A stretch of DNA of 64,000 nt from Plectrocnemia conspersa (taxonomy: Eukaryota > Arthropoda > Insecta > Trichoptera > Polycentropodidae), in the NCBI GenBank assembly GCA_009617715.1, contig VTFK01000073.1, forward strand, positions 1,798,001 to 1,862,000, read 5' to 3'. Below the pieces are notes generated by a model. The model ran no database searches. It was not told the origin of the DNA and saw only the letters and a list, made by a program, of their open reading frames with translations. The translations under genes were made by a program, and so were the position numbers. Below are positions 36,326 to 46,589 of the stretch, in pieces (position 1 is the stretch's first letter; each line of letters begins with the position of its first letter).

Positions 36326-37291
36326 TAAAGATTGCAATATTATCGGAATTACAATACCGGTATTATCGATATAAAAAAACAGTCAATACCGGTATTGACA
36401 TTGTTATTTTAATTAATTGATAATAAAAACCGTGTACTGCTCGCATGTTTCACTATATGTATTGATTAGCAAAACCAAAGCATTTGAATACCCTAGAAAT
36501 TATCGATATATTCATTATTTTATTTATATCATTATCCTTTTTAATTTTTTCAATGTTTACACCCAGTTTCATTTTGAATTGTTTTTTTTATTACATAACA
36601 ATTAAATTACAACTATACCCAATTGTCATATTTATTATCTATAATCTGATTCCCATTCATTCAAAGTAAAACTGAATATATAGAAACATTTTCTTTGAAG
36701 ATATTAAATGAAAATGACTACTGTTTTTTTTTTTAGGAAAATACAATAAACAAGCCGGTCAAATTTCGACTAAAGTTGCCGACATTGATAACCAATTATT
36801 CGTCTGACTGTTAAAGGCATAAGAAGCTTTGTTTAAACAATCTTCCTTACATTCAGTTTCTTCTATAAATACTTAGAACGAGTACCAATACAAATCAATA
36901 AGACAACTGTGTACAAAGATCTTTTTGTCTCAATTTTTATTCATTTTTTTATAATGTCGAAAAGAAATATTTTTAAAAATGCGGGTGGCAAATCTTTTTT
37001 TCTTTTGAAAAAATAGGTCTATGAAAACATACTTTTTAACAAAATATCGACTTTGATATACGGCTTCTAGATGCTTCTTTTTTATACCAGGGTCAGAGCA
37101 CCAATTTATTGCGATAAAATCTATAAATCTAAATAAAATAAATCATAAATTACTCATGATTTTTTAAACCATTTTCAACAAATGAAATAAACAAATTAAA
37201 AAAAAAATTCTGGTACTACCGGTATTTCATTTTGTAATACCGGTAGTGTCGAAAGTCGATTTTTGCCCCAATACCGGTATTGCAAACCCTA
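36326..37291 (+). mobile_element. hAT-type deletion derivative with CCGGTA-rich ends
   Basis: The right end, read inward on the minus strand, is TAGGGTTTGCAATACCGG. The left end is TAAAGATTGCAATATTATCGG, an imperfect terminal inverted repeat. The subterminal regions carry AATACCGGTATT palindromes (36353-36364, 36384-36397, 37269-37282) and further ACCGGTA words near 37217 and 37240. The flanks ACCGTAAG and ATCGTATT match at five of eight bases, as a decayed 8-bp hAT target duplication would. Inside is a promoter-like block, TATAAAT (36864-36870), and an ATG at 36954 opening only 20 codons (MSKRNIFKNAGG...). It looks like the transposase start of a parent element whose body is deleted. Confidence 0.7.
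36745..36992 (+). repeat. Repeat D, copy 1 (inside the hAT-type element)
   Basis: Shares about 250 bases with 39312-39602 in the same orientation: AGTTGCCGACATTGAT, AAGAAGCTTTGTTTAAACAA, AATCAATAAGACAACTGTGT, ACAAAGATCTTTTTGTCTC, and the start-codon region ATGTCGAAAAGAAA. Probably the 5' leader of the parent hAT element. Confidence 0.8.
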
Positions 37292-37309
37292 ATCGTATTA
37301 TTTATTTAT

Positions 37310-37450
37310 TGTGAATCTTTCGTTGCAACATGATACGTTAGTCCAGTGCGTTACAACGGGGTAAATAAAATCAACAACTACTATGTAAATATAAGACACT
37401 AGACTGAAATCAATTTCATTAATTATAAACTATTATTACATTTTAAAATC
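37310..37450 (-). repeat. SINE-like repeat family B, copy 4 (3' half)
   Basis: The minus-strand read gives AATTGATTTCAGTCTAGTGT, GTTGATTTTATTTACCCCGT, TGTAACGCACTGGACTAACG and CAACGAAAGATT, matching the family B 3' half. It directly follows a family A copy on the same strand, repeating the A-then-B order seen at 13.55-14.20 kb. Confidence 0.7.
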
Positions 37451-37454
37451 ACGA

Positions 37455-37612
37455 TATTCATTCGAGAGTTAACTTAATTTGTAAAGTTCGATCTTTCAGG
37501 CACGATTAAAATTTATTAAAAAAACACTGGGGTCCATACGGGATTAAAACTATTTTTTTGGGTACGAGTCACTGATTATTATGCTGGTAATATGATGATA
37601 ATCAATCCTATC
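37455..37612 (-). repeat. tRNA-derived SINE family A, copy 5
   Basis: The minus strand reads AATCAGTGACTCGTACCC, TTTTAATCCCGTATGGACCC, AATCGTGCCTGAAAGATCG, ATTAAGTTAACTCTCGAATG. Box B is decayed (TTTTAATCCC). Confidence 0.7.
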
Positions 37613-37960
37613 ACGTTACGGTTCGTTCGCGTGTTTTCGCGTGATATCCAAACTTCGCGATTCACTCGTTTTCGATGGTTAAAAAGAATGGAACTTAAGT
37701 TTATAAAAATTTAGTGGGTTATATTAAAAAGATTTAAACTCGTATCTAGAGATGGCATATATAATACATATATGTCACATTTCGTCAAAATATATACATT
37801 TAAAATTCCGCGTAAATTAAGGACCGTAATGTGTTAAAATAATCTAGAATTTAATATTTTTTTAACTATGTATGTATATACATAATAAGTGAATGAATTT
37901 TTCGTTTGAAAGGACTGATTATCATTACTACCGGAATCTCTAGTAGACTTCCAACTTCCT
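37613..37960. other. AT-rich stretch, nothing recognised
   Basis: A short GC-richer patch (TTCGCGTGTTTTCGCGTGAT, 37626-37645) is a small direct repeat. No gene. Confidence 0.4.
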
Positions 37961-37964
37961 TCCA

Positions 37965-38110
37965 TGTTAAATGAAATCGTGAATAGTGTGAGCATCAACT
38001 CTATACTTTATGGCTAGCTTAAATATAGATACACTGTTATGGAAACTTTCAATCAATGTTAGTTTGAATTGTATATAAATGTATACTTTTTTTACAGATA
38101 ATATATATGA
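37965..38110 (-). pseudogene. Pogo/Tigger-type transposase HTH relic, copy 2
   Basis: The minus-strand frame contains FKLTLIESFHNSVSIFKLAI followed by KYRVDAHTIHDFI. It fits the pogo/Tigger N-terminal HTH pattern (L-LIE-L--G-SV-KLA-EYGV--STI-DI) better than copy 1 does. No DDE domain is nearby. Confidence 0.5.
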
Positions 38111-38114
38111 CATT

Positions 38115-38480
38115 TTTAAGTGCTTGCAACAAAGGTGGTTGTACTCTAAAAGAAAAAAAAACATACATATTTATGTGTTGAGAAAAAAAAAATGTATTGC
38201 GTAATTCTAGACCGTTGTTCTCAATAATTTTTATAAAAATATTTAAATTTTATTCACTTATATTTCATGCAAGGATAATCTGCACCTGGATAATCAAGAG
38301 TTAACTGTATTACTTACTTATAATAATGCTCGCTTATTAAATGTGTATAATGCAATATGATACTGAATTTTAAAATAATCTAAAATATAACATTTATAAA
38401 AAAGTAGACCAATGTTACTCATGATGATTGCAATAACATTTAATTTGAAGCTTATTGTAACAAGTCGAGCCATTTCACGC
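38115..38480. other. AT-rich stretch, nothing recognised
   Basis: Plain AT-rich sequence just left of the CpG-rich island. No motif seen. Confidence 0.4.
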
Positions 38481-38915
38481 ATAAAAACAATCGATTTTTC
38501 GCATTGTCGAACAAAACTAAAAAAAGGGGACGCCGCCTAGAACGTTGTGGCCAAGACGTGTGAATAGACGGGAACGACGCTCGCGCATACGTACGATTTA
38601 GTACGTAGGACCAAATTCGCTATAGAGAAGAACGGGAATCGGTTACCTCATCTGCGTGGGAGATGACAGAGACTCAATCCGCCTTCCTAACACGAGCTGT
38701 CCTCGCACGAATCCGATCTGATTCCAATCGGATTTCTCACGACACGAAGTTCATGGCACAAAGGGCTAGATGCGGACAAACGAACGAGCGCACGCGACCC
38801 ACCTCGACGGTGGACGAACCGAGACTGGTGAACACATCTCTCCGCTTGCTCGAGCCGAGCAAAAAGCGACCTTAGTCCCGATCAATCGCTGGGCCAATTC
38901 GCGCTCAATTGCAGG
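38480..38915 (-). promoter_or_regulatory. CpG-rich island, probable upstream promoter and 5'UTR of the ABCG gene
   Basis: The strongest CpG-rich segment in the window (words such as GACGCCGCC, CGCTCGCGCATACG, CGAACGAGCGCACGCGACC), in sharp contrast to its AT-rich flanks. Read on the minus strand it contains the candidate exon 1b. Its 5'UTR includes a short upstream frame (ATGAACTTCGTGTCGTGA, MNFVS). A TACGTAC/GTACGTA inverted repeat lies at 38588-38607, just inside the intron. No TATA box is obvious, consistent with a dispersed-type promoter. On the plus strand a donor-like TTGCAG|GTAATTG ends at 38914, which could belong to a divergent or antisense transcript. Confidence 0.6.
38647..38651 (-). 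CDS. Candidate alternative first coding exon (1b) of the ABCG gene, ATG AG
   Basis: On the minus strand, CACGCAGATGAG is followed by the donor GTAACC (38646-38641). The ATG gives Met plus two bases (AG), and joined to exon 2 the third base makes Ser: [15 protein letters not shown]. Phase 2 is exactly what exon 2 needs. The frame upstream holds no other ATG back to an in-frame TGA, so this would be the true start. The context is only fair (C at -3). The exon would be nearly all 5'UTR inside a CpG-rich promoter-like island, leaving an intron of 36.9 kb. A five-base match can occur by chance. The island, donor and phase together make it credible. Confidence 0.55.
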
Positions 38916-38919
38916 TAAT

Positions 38920-39310
38920 TGATTTAAATTTTACTCGGGAATAATTACTGCGTATCGCGGGTGATTTTTGACATTTGAACTCTGGTGTCGCGATGACCAT
39001 TGACGGTCGATTGCCAAATATCCAAATGGTACAATTGAGACTTGGATCAGTGTCAAATAGGGCAGGCCAAGTACACTCGGGGGCCCGGGTGAACCCTTTT
39101 TTTACCATAGCACAGTGGCATAACTTAAAATATTCTCTCCCCCTCCTACCATTTCTTGATGGATATCCAGGGCTGCGAATCAAGTACGAAAATTTCAACT
39201 TCGACCTCACTACGTATAAGTTTATTAACCCTGGAAACTTTATTCTTTGAAAACTTTGTTTCGACAAGATTGGATGGTTGAGCCCTACGCAACAATCAGC
39301 ATTCATATGC
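38920..39310. other. GC-richer flank upstream of the CpG island
   Basis: Both strands are open for about 90-130 codons here (plus 38975-39250, minus 39306-38905) because the composition is balanced. Neither product is recognisable. A GGGGGCCCGGGTGAACCC block lies near 39080. This may be distal promoter or an old repeat. Confidence 0.4.
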
Positions 39311-39311
39311 C

Positions 39312-39602
39312 GTAGCAGGTCAAATTACGACTTAAGTTGCCGATATTGATGACTCATTATCCGTCTGATTATTTATGAATATTTCATGTTTCAAACAATA
39401 AGAAGCTTTTAAACAATCTTCCATACATTCAGGTTCTTCTAAAAATACTTAATACGCTGATCATATATTGTGTTATCTACGAGTAACAATAAAAATCAAT
39501 AAGACAACTGTATACAAAGATCTTTTTGTCTCCATTTTTTCTCACTTTAATTCATTCATTACATTGTCGAAAAAAACATGTTTAAAGATGCCGGCGCTGT
39601 AA
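39312..39602 (+). repeat. Repeat D, copy 2
   Basis: Second copy of the hAT-leader-like repeat found at 36745-36992. Here the start codon is mutated (TTGTCGAAAAAAAC) and the hAT ends are missing, so it is a separate truncated copy. Confidence 0.8.
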
Positions 39603-39604
39603 TA

Positions 39605-40550
39605 CTTCATTAATATTAGTAAGCAGCATTTTATTGTTTTCAATTAAAAAAATTTCATCGATTTCTTAGTTCAATTAATATCTAATAAATGCCATTAGCT
39701 GCGCCAAATTAGCAACATCTGTGCTTTCGATCAACTGTATAGCGAACTTCCCGCAATTACAAATTTATTTCAATAATTGTTTCTTATATTATCAGCAATA
39801 ATTTATATTCGACTTCCAACAGTATTTGCTGACAAGATAATACATTTTCGTTTGTCAGCATACTATTTTCCGTGAATTATTTCCAGTATTTTTACTGTGG
39901 CAGGTAGAAGAAGTGTTTCCCCGATGGTGTGTGTGTTTTTTTTTTATTTTTTTGCAATTTTGTATGAAGCCTCAAGAGAGGCTTCCAAACATTTATTGTT
40001 AATTGAAATGTTTTTTTTAAATTGCTGGTTTGTGTATTAAATGTTTATTATTCAAAAAATTGTAGTGGTTAATGTCCATGTTCGGGATGTTTAGTTTTTA
40101 AATATCTTGTCAATGATGATGGCTTTATGATGGACGATATACATATAGGACCAGGTTTATAGTTAACTATATATTTGATTCAAATTGGCAAGGAATGTTG
40201 CTGTTAAATATTTATCTGTGCTTTGGTGAATATTATTTTATTATTTTTAAAATATTTAAATTATCGTCTCGCGTACCCCATTTTGGAGACCACTGTTATA
40301 GAAGATTAAATGACAGAGACTTCTTAAAAAAATTGTATCAGCAGATTAATTCGATTATATTCCAATACAAAAAAGTGTCAGACGAGTACTTCTTACAATT
40401 TCTTGAGTATGAAACCTAGCTTTCGCTACTGTTTCAGAGACGCTGTGCTTTTCTGGTGAAGGAGAAAGGACAATTTGCTTTTTTTTAATATGGTTGACAA
40501 CATCAAATGACGATAATCCCATTTATATCTTATTTTTAAATTATATATTT
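39605..40550. other. AT-rich stretch, nothing recognised
   Basis: A plus-strand frame at 40195-40419 starts at TTG and has no recognisable domain. Confidence 0.4.
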
Positions 40551-40552
40551 TA

Positions 40553-40915
40553 GGGGGCGTAGCCCTAGGGGTGGTTGACCTCGCGGCCAATGAGACTCTT
40601 CGGTGAATACTAGTAGGATTTTTATTAAGTTATATTTACATGTGACCAATGAGCGTGCGGTGAAGGTGTCGCAGGTGGTGCTGCCCGTAGATGATTCCCA
40701 GGGCTCTTGTGGCTGCGTGCGGCAAGTGTCAGGTGTGACTCTTCAAGCGGCTGGTGGTTCGGGAGTTACAGGAGAGATCTTCAGGTCTGTCGGTGAGGGC
40801 GCGTAGCTGGTTCCTCCGGGTGGCTGCTGGTAGATCGTCTCTCTCTCTGGCTGGGTGGATCGTCTGCGTTGCTGGCTCTCTGCACTGTTCTTTTCGTAGT
40901 ACTGTAATCGATATT
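40553..40915. other. GC-rich island, unassigned
   Basis: Begins abruptly at GGGGGCGTAGCCCTAGGGGT and ends near 40905. Both overlapping plus frames (40603-40806, 40754-40963) are rich in Gly, Ser, Val and Arg without a domain. Sharp edges suggest an inserted element, for example a retrotransposon LTR or 5'UTR. I find no second copy in the window. Confidence 0.4.
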
Positions 40916-40919
40916 GTTT

Positions 40920-43900
40920 TTTGTAACTTTCTGCAAAAATATGATAATATAATCTTTAATTAATTTAGTGAGCCGATGTGTTAATAAAATTGTGATATCT
41001 GCTATTTATTTTTAGCCTTTTATTTTGTCAGAAACCATATTTGTATTTTATCCCAAGAGAATATTGTTACCTTTGAGATATTTGGTAGTCTCAGGCGTAT
41101 GATTCGTACCATAATAAATATATCTTGGATCTGAACTTCATTATTAACTTGAAATTTTATTTCAAGTCGTACTAATATAAAAATAATTAATAATTTGGAA
41201 CATCATATAACATAAGTTTTAGTTATTAATGTACAGATTGTTTTACAATAAAAACTAAAATAACTAATAAAAACTTTAGTACTCAACAGAATATAACCAT
41301 CTATAATTGTAGCTATTCTTTTTAACGTCATAAGTAAATCAAACATTATTTAGAAAAAAACTTTAGGGTATAACATAAGACTGTTTAATTTTAGGATTTA
41401 AATTGTAGGGGGCTTAATAATAACCAATAGAAATATCTAAAATGACAACTGTCTCTAAAAACATGACAAATTAGCATTTCAGAACACCCATGAATTGCAC
41501 CATTGTCATGCATACTTTTGAGAGTCATCAATTGTCCATTCACTACAACGATATGATTCATAGTCTACATGTACCTAGATTTATAACCAATTCACACATA
41601 TAAATATTAAGATATATTTTTTAAAAGCAATTTATTGAGAGCATGTCTTGGTTTCAGCCAAAAGTAGAACACAAAAGTAGTTTATGGAAACATTTGAAAT
41701 CATTATCAGACAGTTAAGAAAATATTCACTATAAATTACGAGAGATATTTGGAAAATAACTGTTTCATTAAAATCATTGTCATCGAATGACCTTTCACGC
41801 ATTTTCTCCTAATAAACGACACTTAGTCCTGTTTCAAATTTTCAATTATAACTATTTTGCCACAAACGTAAACAAATTAGTTTGATATTTTACATGTAAA
41901 AACGAATCAAAAAAAATCTGTCGGACTTATCAATTAAATCAACCTTTCATTTTACAATTGGATCACCTAATAGCAGGTATAAAAGTATTCAAAAAGCTAT
42001 TGGCAAAATATACAGGCGTGAATATCCATAAACCCGTCTCTGTATATAACACGATAAGAATGGCCGTTCTAAATCTATTTAGCGACCAAAAACAATCTGT
42101 TCTAAAACTCGCCACCATTATTTAGTTGGCCGTTCCACCGAAAGATGCGGGTAACAAAATCTCCTCAGATATTCCCTCAAAGACTTTTACTGACATTTAA
42201 AATACAAGAAAATGTTGAATGTCTTAAACAATAAAAAGTAATGTATTTGTTTACAAGGCCCAAGCAAAACAGGGCCTGGTTGTTTTGCATACGGTGCTCT
42301 GGCCGACCCTGGTGTCAAATACACGATGCGTCGAGATTGATTGTTTGCATTCCTTGGATTCTCAAATGCACGGTAGCACTTCGTAGACGTCGTATGTGAC
42401 AATGGTTGTTATGTCCGAACACATAAATAATACATAGGATTTTAACTATCTAACGTTGACAAGTGTCATACAATATACAATGTTCGATTATACACTTGAA
42501 AAGTTTTTTCCCCAATGAACAATTTATTCATGGAAAAAACGAATACCTCACTATGTGCGTGGGTATTATCAAATTGTCTATTTTAAGGAGTTCGATCAGT
42601 GACGTAACAATTGTCTGGGCAGCTGCCGGAGGGCCTAACTGATTGAAATAAAAAAACAGTTCTCATATAAATAATTGTTACTTTACGGCTTTAAATAAAT
42701 GAGTAATCCTTACATATATTTTTTTTGTTGCAGGACCTAAAGCAAAAATATAAATTCTTCAAAGATTATGCCTAATTTATCGCTATAATTCAATGGATGT
42801 TGTATTTTCGCAACATAAACTATTGATATTATGATATAGATACAGTAATAAGTAGTCTTAAAGACGCCTCAAAGATCCATTTAAAGTATTGGGGATTTCG
42901 CTGAAGTCATCTGCGTTGATTCAGCGAAATTTTGCTTAGATGTGATTTTGAACTAAACTCTCGTGTATTGCAAATTTGATGGAATTTCCGAACGGAAATT
43001 TACTCACCCACGATTTTTTGATCAATCCGGATGATTTGGGGAGTAAAATGGAATCTTTATTTTTATTTGCCTAATATTTTATTTGAAGGTGTATCTCGTT
43101 TGAAATTGTATATGTTTGGCAACATTAGAATTTTACCTGTCCGCTAGAAAATTATATTTTGGTGAGCTGTTTTTTAATGGTTATCTTGCACATTGCACAT
43201 TTTTTCTTATGATGATAGACAATGTTTTAGCAAGGATATGTATAGGTGATCTTATATTGGTATATAATAGTTTGTCATTATATCTTAGAATATTTATTTA
43301 GTAATTATAATAATAACGCTTTGAAGCAAACCAACGATATAGTACATACATGCACAATGGTTGAGGTCCTAAAACATGCAAGTTCATATCAGGCGAGTAG
43401 TAGGTAGAGGAAAATATATTTTTTTATGGTTTCTTCAATATTTTTTATCGATTTAAAAGCTGTTTATTAGGAATATTTATCAGTATAAGCATATTTACGA
43501 TTATGTTAATTTACTCGTTTATATTATATATTTTATAATATTGATATAAAATTATCTAATAATCTAATATAAAATATCACAAACATTGTAAAGAAAAAAA
43601 TATATTTATCCGACGATTACTTAACAAGATGAACACATAACATTTGGACTATTTTGAAACCCCACCTAGACTCGCCGGCGACTGTATAGCTCTTTGTGCT
43701 TATAATTCTGATTTTGCGCTCATAATTTCAGGTTGCTCCCGCATCGTCTCATTCTTCACGCTAATTTTCTCAATTCTCGAGTATCTAAATGCCTCCCGAC
43801 TAAAGAAATATATTTTAAATTTCTGATGGACAATTATCTAGTCGAATTCACTTACTTTAAAAGTAAATATTCGTTGTATTTTGTTTTAACGTAAAACGTT

Positions 43901-44580
43901 AATTTTTACGCTATAATTATAACGAATATCGACGACCTTACAAATTAACTAAAAACACATTTTAAATCTGACAAGAAAAAAACTAAAAGTTTTAATAATA
44001 TCCAGTTATTTTATGTCTTCTATTAATCAGTTTTTTTCAATACATTGAAGTACACAATTCCGCAAACAAAGTTGTGATTTCATATCTTAGACATTTCGCT
44101 TTCAGTAACAATGGAGTTATATAATTTTTCGAGACGCTTACTTGATGGTTACTTTATATTTTGGAGATGTAAGATTCCAGCAATAGTATCAGAATTTGCA
44201 ATCAAATTTTAATGAGTAACTTGGTTTGAAAAATCTTAATGAAAAAGATATGGAGTAAATTCTGCTTTAGATATTAACGAAATTCACTACTATCATAATA
44301 CTTTTAATATATTAAACATACATCTGTATGTAAGTTTGAAAACAAAGACATTCCAAGAATGAGAACAGTTCATTGCCATGAATTAATTGTGAATCTCAGA
44401 TACATTTTCTTTTCAGAATCAAAAAAAAAACGAGCACTTTCGTTCGTACTATTTTTGTATACATAATTTAACAAAGGACCCGAAGAGAGCTAGATTAAAT
44501 ATTTTTTCAGTATTCGCACAATGCAATGCAAAAGCATGCATAATTTAGAGCTCCTGTTATAAAATATCGATTGAGAGAAA
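40920..44580. other. AT-rich stretch with small GC-richer patches
   Basis: Patches at 42240-42400 (AGGCCCAAGCAAAACAGGGC), 42595-42640 (GGGCAGCTGCCGGAGGGCC) and 43660-43800 look like transposon debris but match nothing that I can name. No gene seen. Confidence 0.4.
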
Positions 44581-44644
44581 ACGTGCCAGGAGTGTTATGC
44601 CCTGACTAGCTAGTTATTACTTTAGCGTGCAATCATTATTGCTG

Positions 44645-44703
44645 AAGCGTTTATGTGCTCAAAAGAGCCGCATGCGGTCGAAGCAGCCGGTTGACGACCC
44701 CTG
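44645..44703 (-). mobile_element. Terminal inverted repeat of a hAT-type transposon
   Basis: Read inward on the minus strand from 44703, the sequence is CAGGGGTCGTCAACCGGCTG, then a CGACCGCATGCGGCTCTTTTGA-type block. This is the well-known CAGGGGTCGGCAACC...GCGGCTCTTTTGAGC end of many animal hAT elements. The other end is not clear. A weak CAGGAGTG at 44587-44594 has no matching 8-bp duplication. Confidence 0.65.
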
Positions 44704-44709
44704 ACCCAG

Positions 44710-45585
44710 ACTGTATTCGTTCATTTGAGAACAAAGATTAGGACCCACTTTCGGCCTATGTCAAATGCAAAGCGTGCTCGGTTAAGAAATTATATATTTT
44801 TGCTCTTCTGTATATACACATAAAGTTTTTGACCCGATCGATGATTCTGTAATGAAAGTGTACATATTGAAAGCTTATACTTTTGTATTTGTTTATTGCG
44901 AATATAAAATGTTTTATGTGGGGCTATATGCGTATCAAATTGTTCTTTAATGATTTTACTCCAAATTGCCAACTAGCGGAGTCACAGTACAATGAACTCT
45001 TGCGTATGACTAAGGCGGGATAGTTGCGAATGATAGAACGTTGAAAAAAATAGCATTGAATTGCTAGTAGTTACTATGTAGGAACTGTGAAGAGATATTT
45101 CACGTACGTAAAAAAATACAATGGGATTAAATTGTAGGCGTTAAGATATCAAGTTTTGAGAAAACATACCTATTAAATTATTATTAAGTTAATAACATTT
45201 TATATTTTTAGAAATTAAATATATTTTTAATATAAAAGATTTCCCCTTAAATCGCTAATATGGAAAAAATATGGAAATACTCGCCATTATATATTCGTAT
45301 GTTAAATTTAACATTACTTTCCATTCAATATTGCAAAAAATATAAACATTTAATTTTTTCATTTAACACTTTTTCTCTACAAAGATCATAAATAGATTTT
45401 GTGGATTTTTTATTGCCTTGAAAAATATTTATATTTGTTTTTACTACATTTTTATAACTTATATTAATAGAATATGATTCATAGTACTCAATAAATTAAT
45501 ACATAGTTAAGTTTTGTGATTTAAATTAAAATTACTTGCTAAATACATATAGAATATTCTGTATGAGCTGAAGTACTTATTATTA
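44710..45585. other. AT-rich stretch, nothing recognised
   Basis: No coding-quality frame or repeat copy seen. Confidence 0.4.
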
Positions 45586-45589
45586 GGGA

Positions 45590-45830
45590 ATTTTCTATAT
45601 CTAATATGTACGATCACTATATTTATCCGTGAAATTGGAAAAATCTAGGTATACCTCATCTGTGATGATCGATCGGGATTTTAATTATATAATGAATCAC
45701 TAATTCCGATCTACCAGACACGATAGAACATAAAAAAAAAAACCACTTGGGTCTATATGGGATTCAAACCCACGGCTTTCAGATTAATAGTCAGCGACTT
45801 AAGCCATCTACCGCCCTGGTTTGAAAAAAT
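45590..45830 (-). repeat. tRNA-derived SINE family A, copy 6
   Basis: The minus strand reads GGCGGTAGATGGCTTAAGTC, GCTGACTATTAATCTGAAAG and GTGGGTTTGAATCCCATATA (box B nearly intact). The body follows (CGTGTCTGGTAGATCGGAAT, CATCACAGATGAGGTATACC, AGTGATCGTAC). It is the most complete copy apart from 13.55 kb. Confidence 0.8.
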
Positions 45831-46244
45831 ATATCAAATTTTCACTCAGAAAATGTCTTAGAAAATAATATTACATATCATAAAAAATATTTTGCAATAT
45901 TATTTTGCCACTAAGATTAAATAGGCTATTGTATAATATAAAATACATATGCACATTTATGCGTTGATTAGTTTTCTTTTAACTCTTTTGATGCCACCGG
46001 TTTTTAATACGCTTTGATCCATAAAACATTGTTCTGTATTATTTAAAAAAAAAAAAAATTAAATTTATATTTTAACATCAAAATATGGTGAAATATGGAA
46101 AATGGGTTTCGTCTACATTTTTAATTTTTTTTTTGTTTATTTAATCATTTTTATCAAACATGTAATCTATTTGTGCACATGTGAACTCTTGAAAATGGTG
46201 GCTTACATAAATACATATTGGATTTGGGATTTGTTTTGCGGTTC

Positions 46245-46482
46245 GCTATCAATTAAAAAGCTTGAGTGCACTGTGTGCCTTGTATACTCACCTATTGTGC
46301 ATTACCCTCAAGTTTGCTTCTTTGTTCTGGTTGTTAAATACTGCAACCTACTCAATTTTATTAGAAAAGCTTTCAGAGATACACGAGGGAATATAAATAT
46401 TATCCATCTTGATGGTATGGTGGGATTTGATTCTCTCAAGTCGCGTCGACTAGAGTACGTGGAAATCGTACAAATCGGTTGA
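46245..46482 (+). pseudogene. CR1/L2-type LINE reverse transcriptase, C-terminal fragment
   Basis: The plus-strand frame gives IKKLECTVCLVYSPIVHYPQ, then NFIRKAFRDTRGNINIIHLD, then GFDSLKSRRLEYVEI. It follows the pattern SKLEYASVVWSPYY...RVQRKFLR...YEERL--LGLESLESRR---D of the region behind the RT palm in CR1/L2/R4-like elements. The open frame reaches back to 46102, but that part is AT-derived. The fragment precedes an RT-core fragment in the same orientation, the reverse of the normal order. Confidence 0.6.
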
Positions 46483-46589
46483 TAGGTAATATACACAATC
46501 TAATTTTTTGTGCGCCACGCCACCTAATTATCAGTGGTTGCGTTCCAAAGTATTATTTGAAGTACCGTATGCAAAAGCAATAATATTGT

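Noticed and set aside
38663..38875. Plus-strand 70-codon frame in the CpG island
   Set aside because: Arg/Thr-rich chance frame from GC-rich DNA, antisense to the probable 5'UTR.
38905..39306. 133-codon minus frame and 91-codon plus frame
   Set aside because: Overlapping frames on both strands in balanced DNA, no recognisable domain, no good splice sites.
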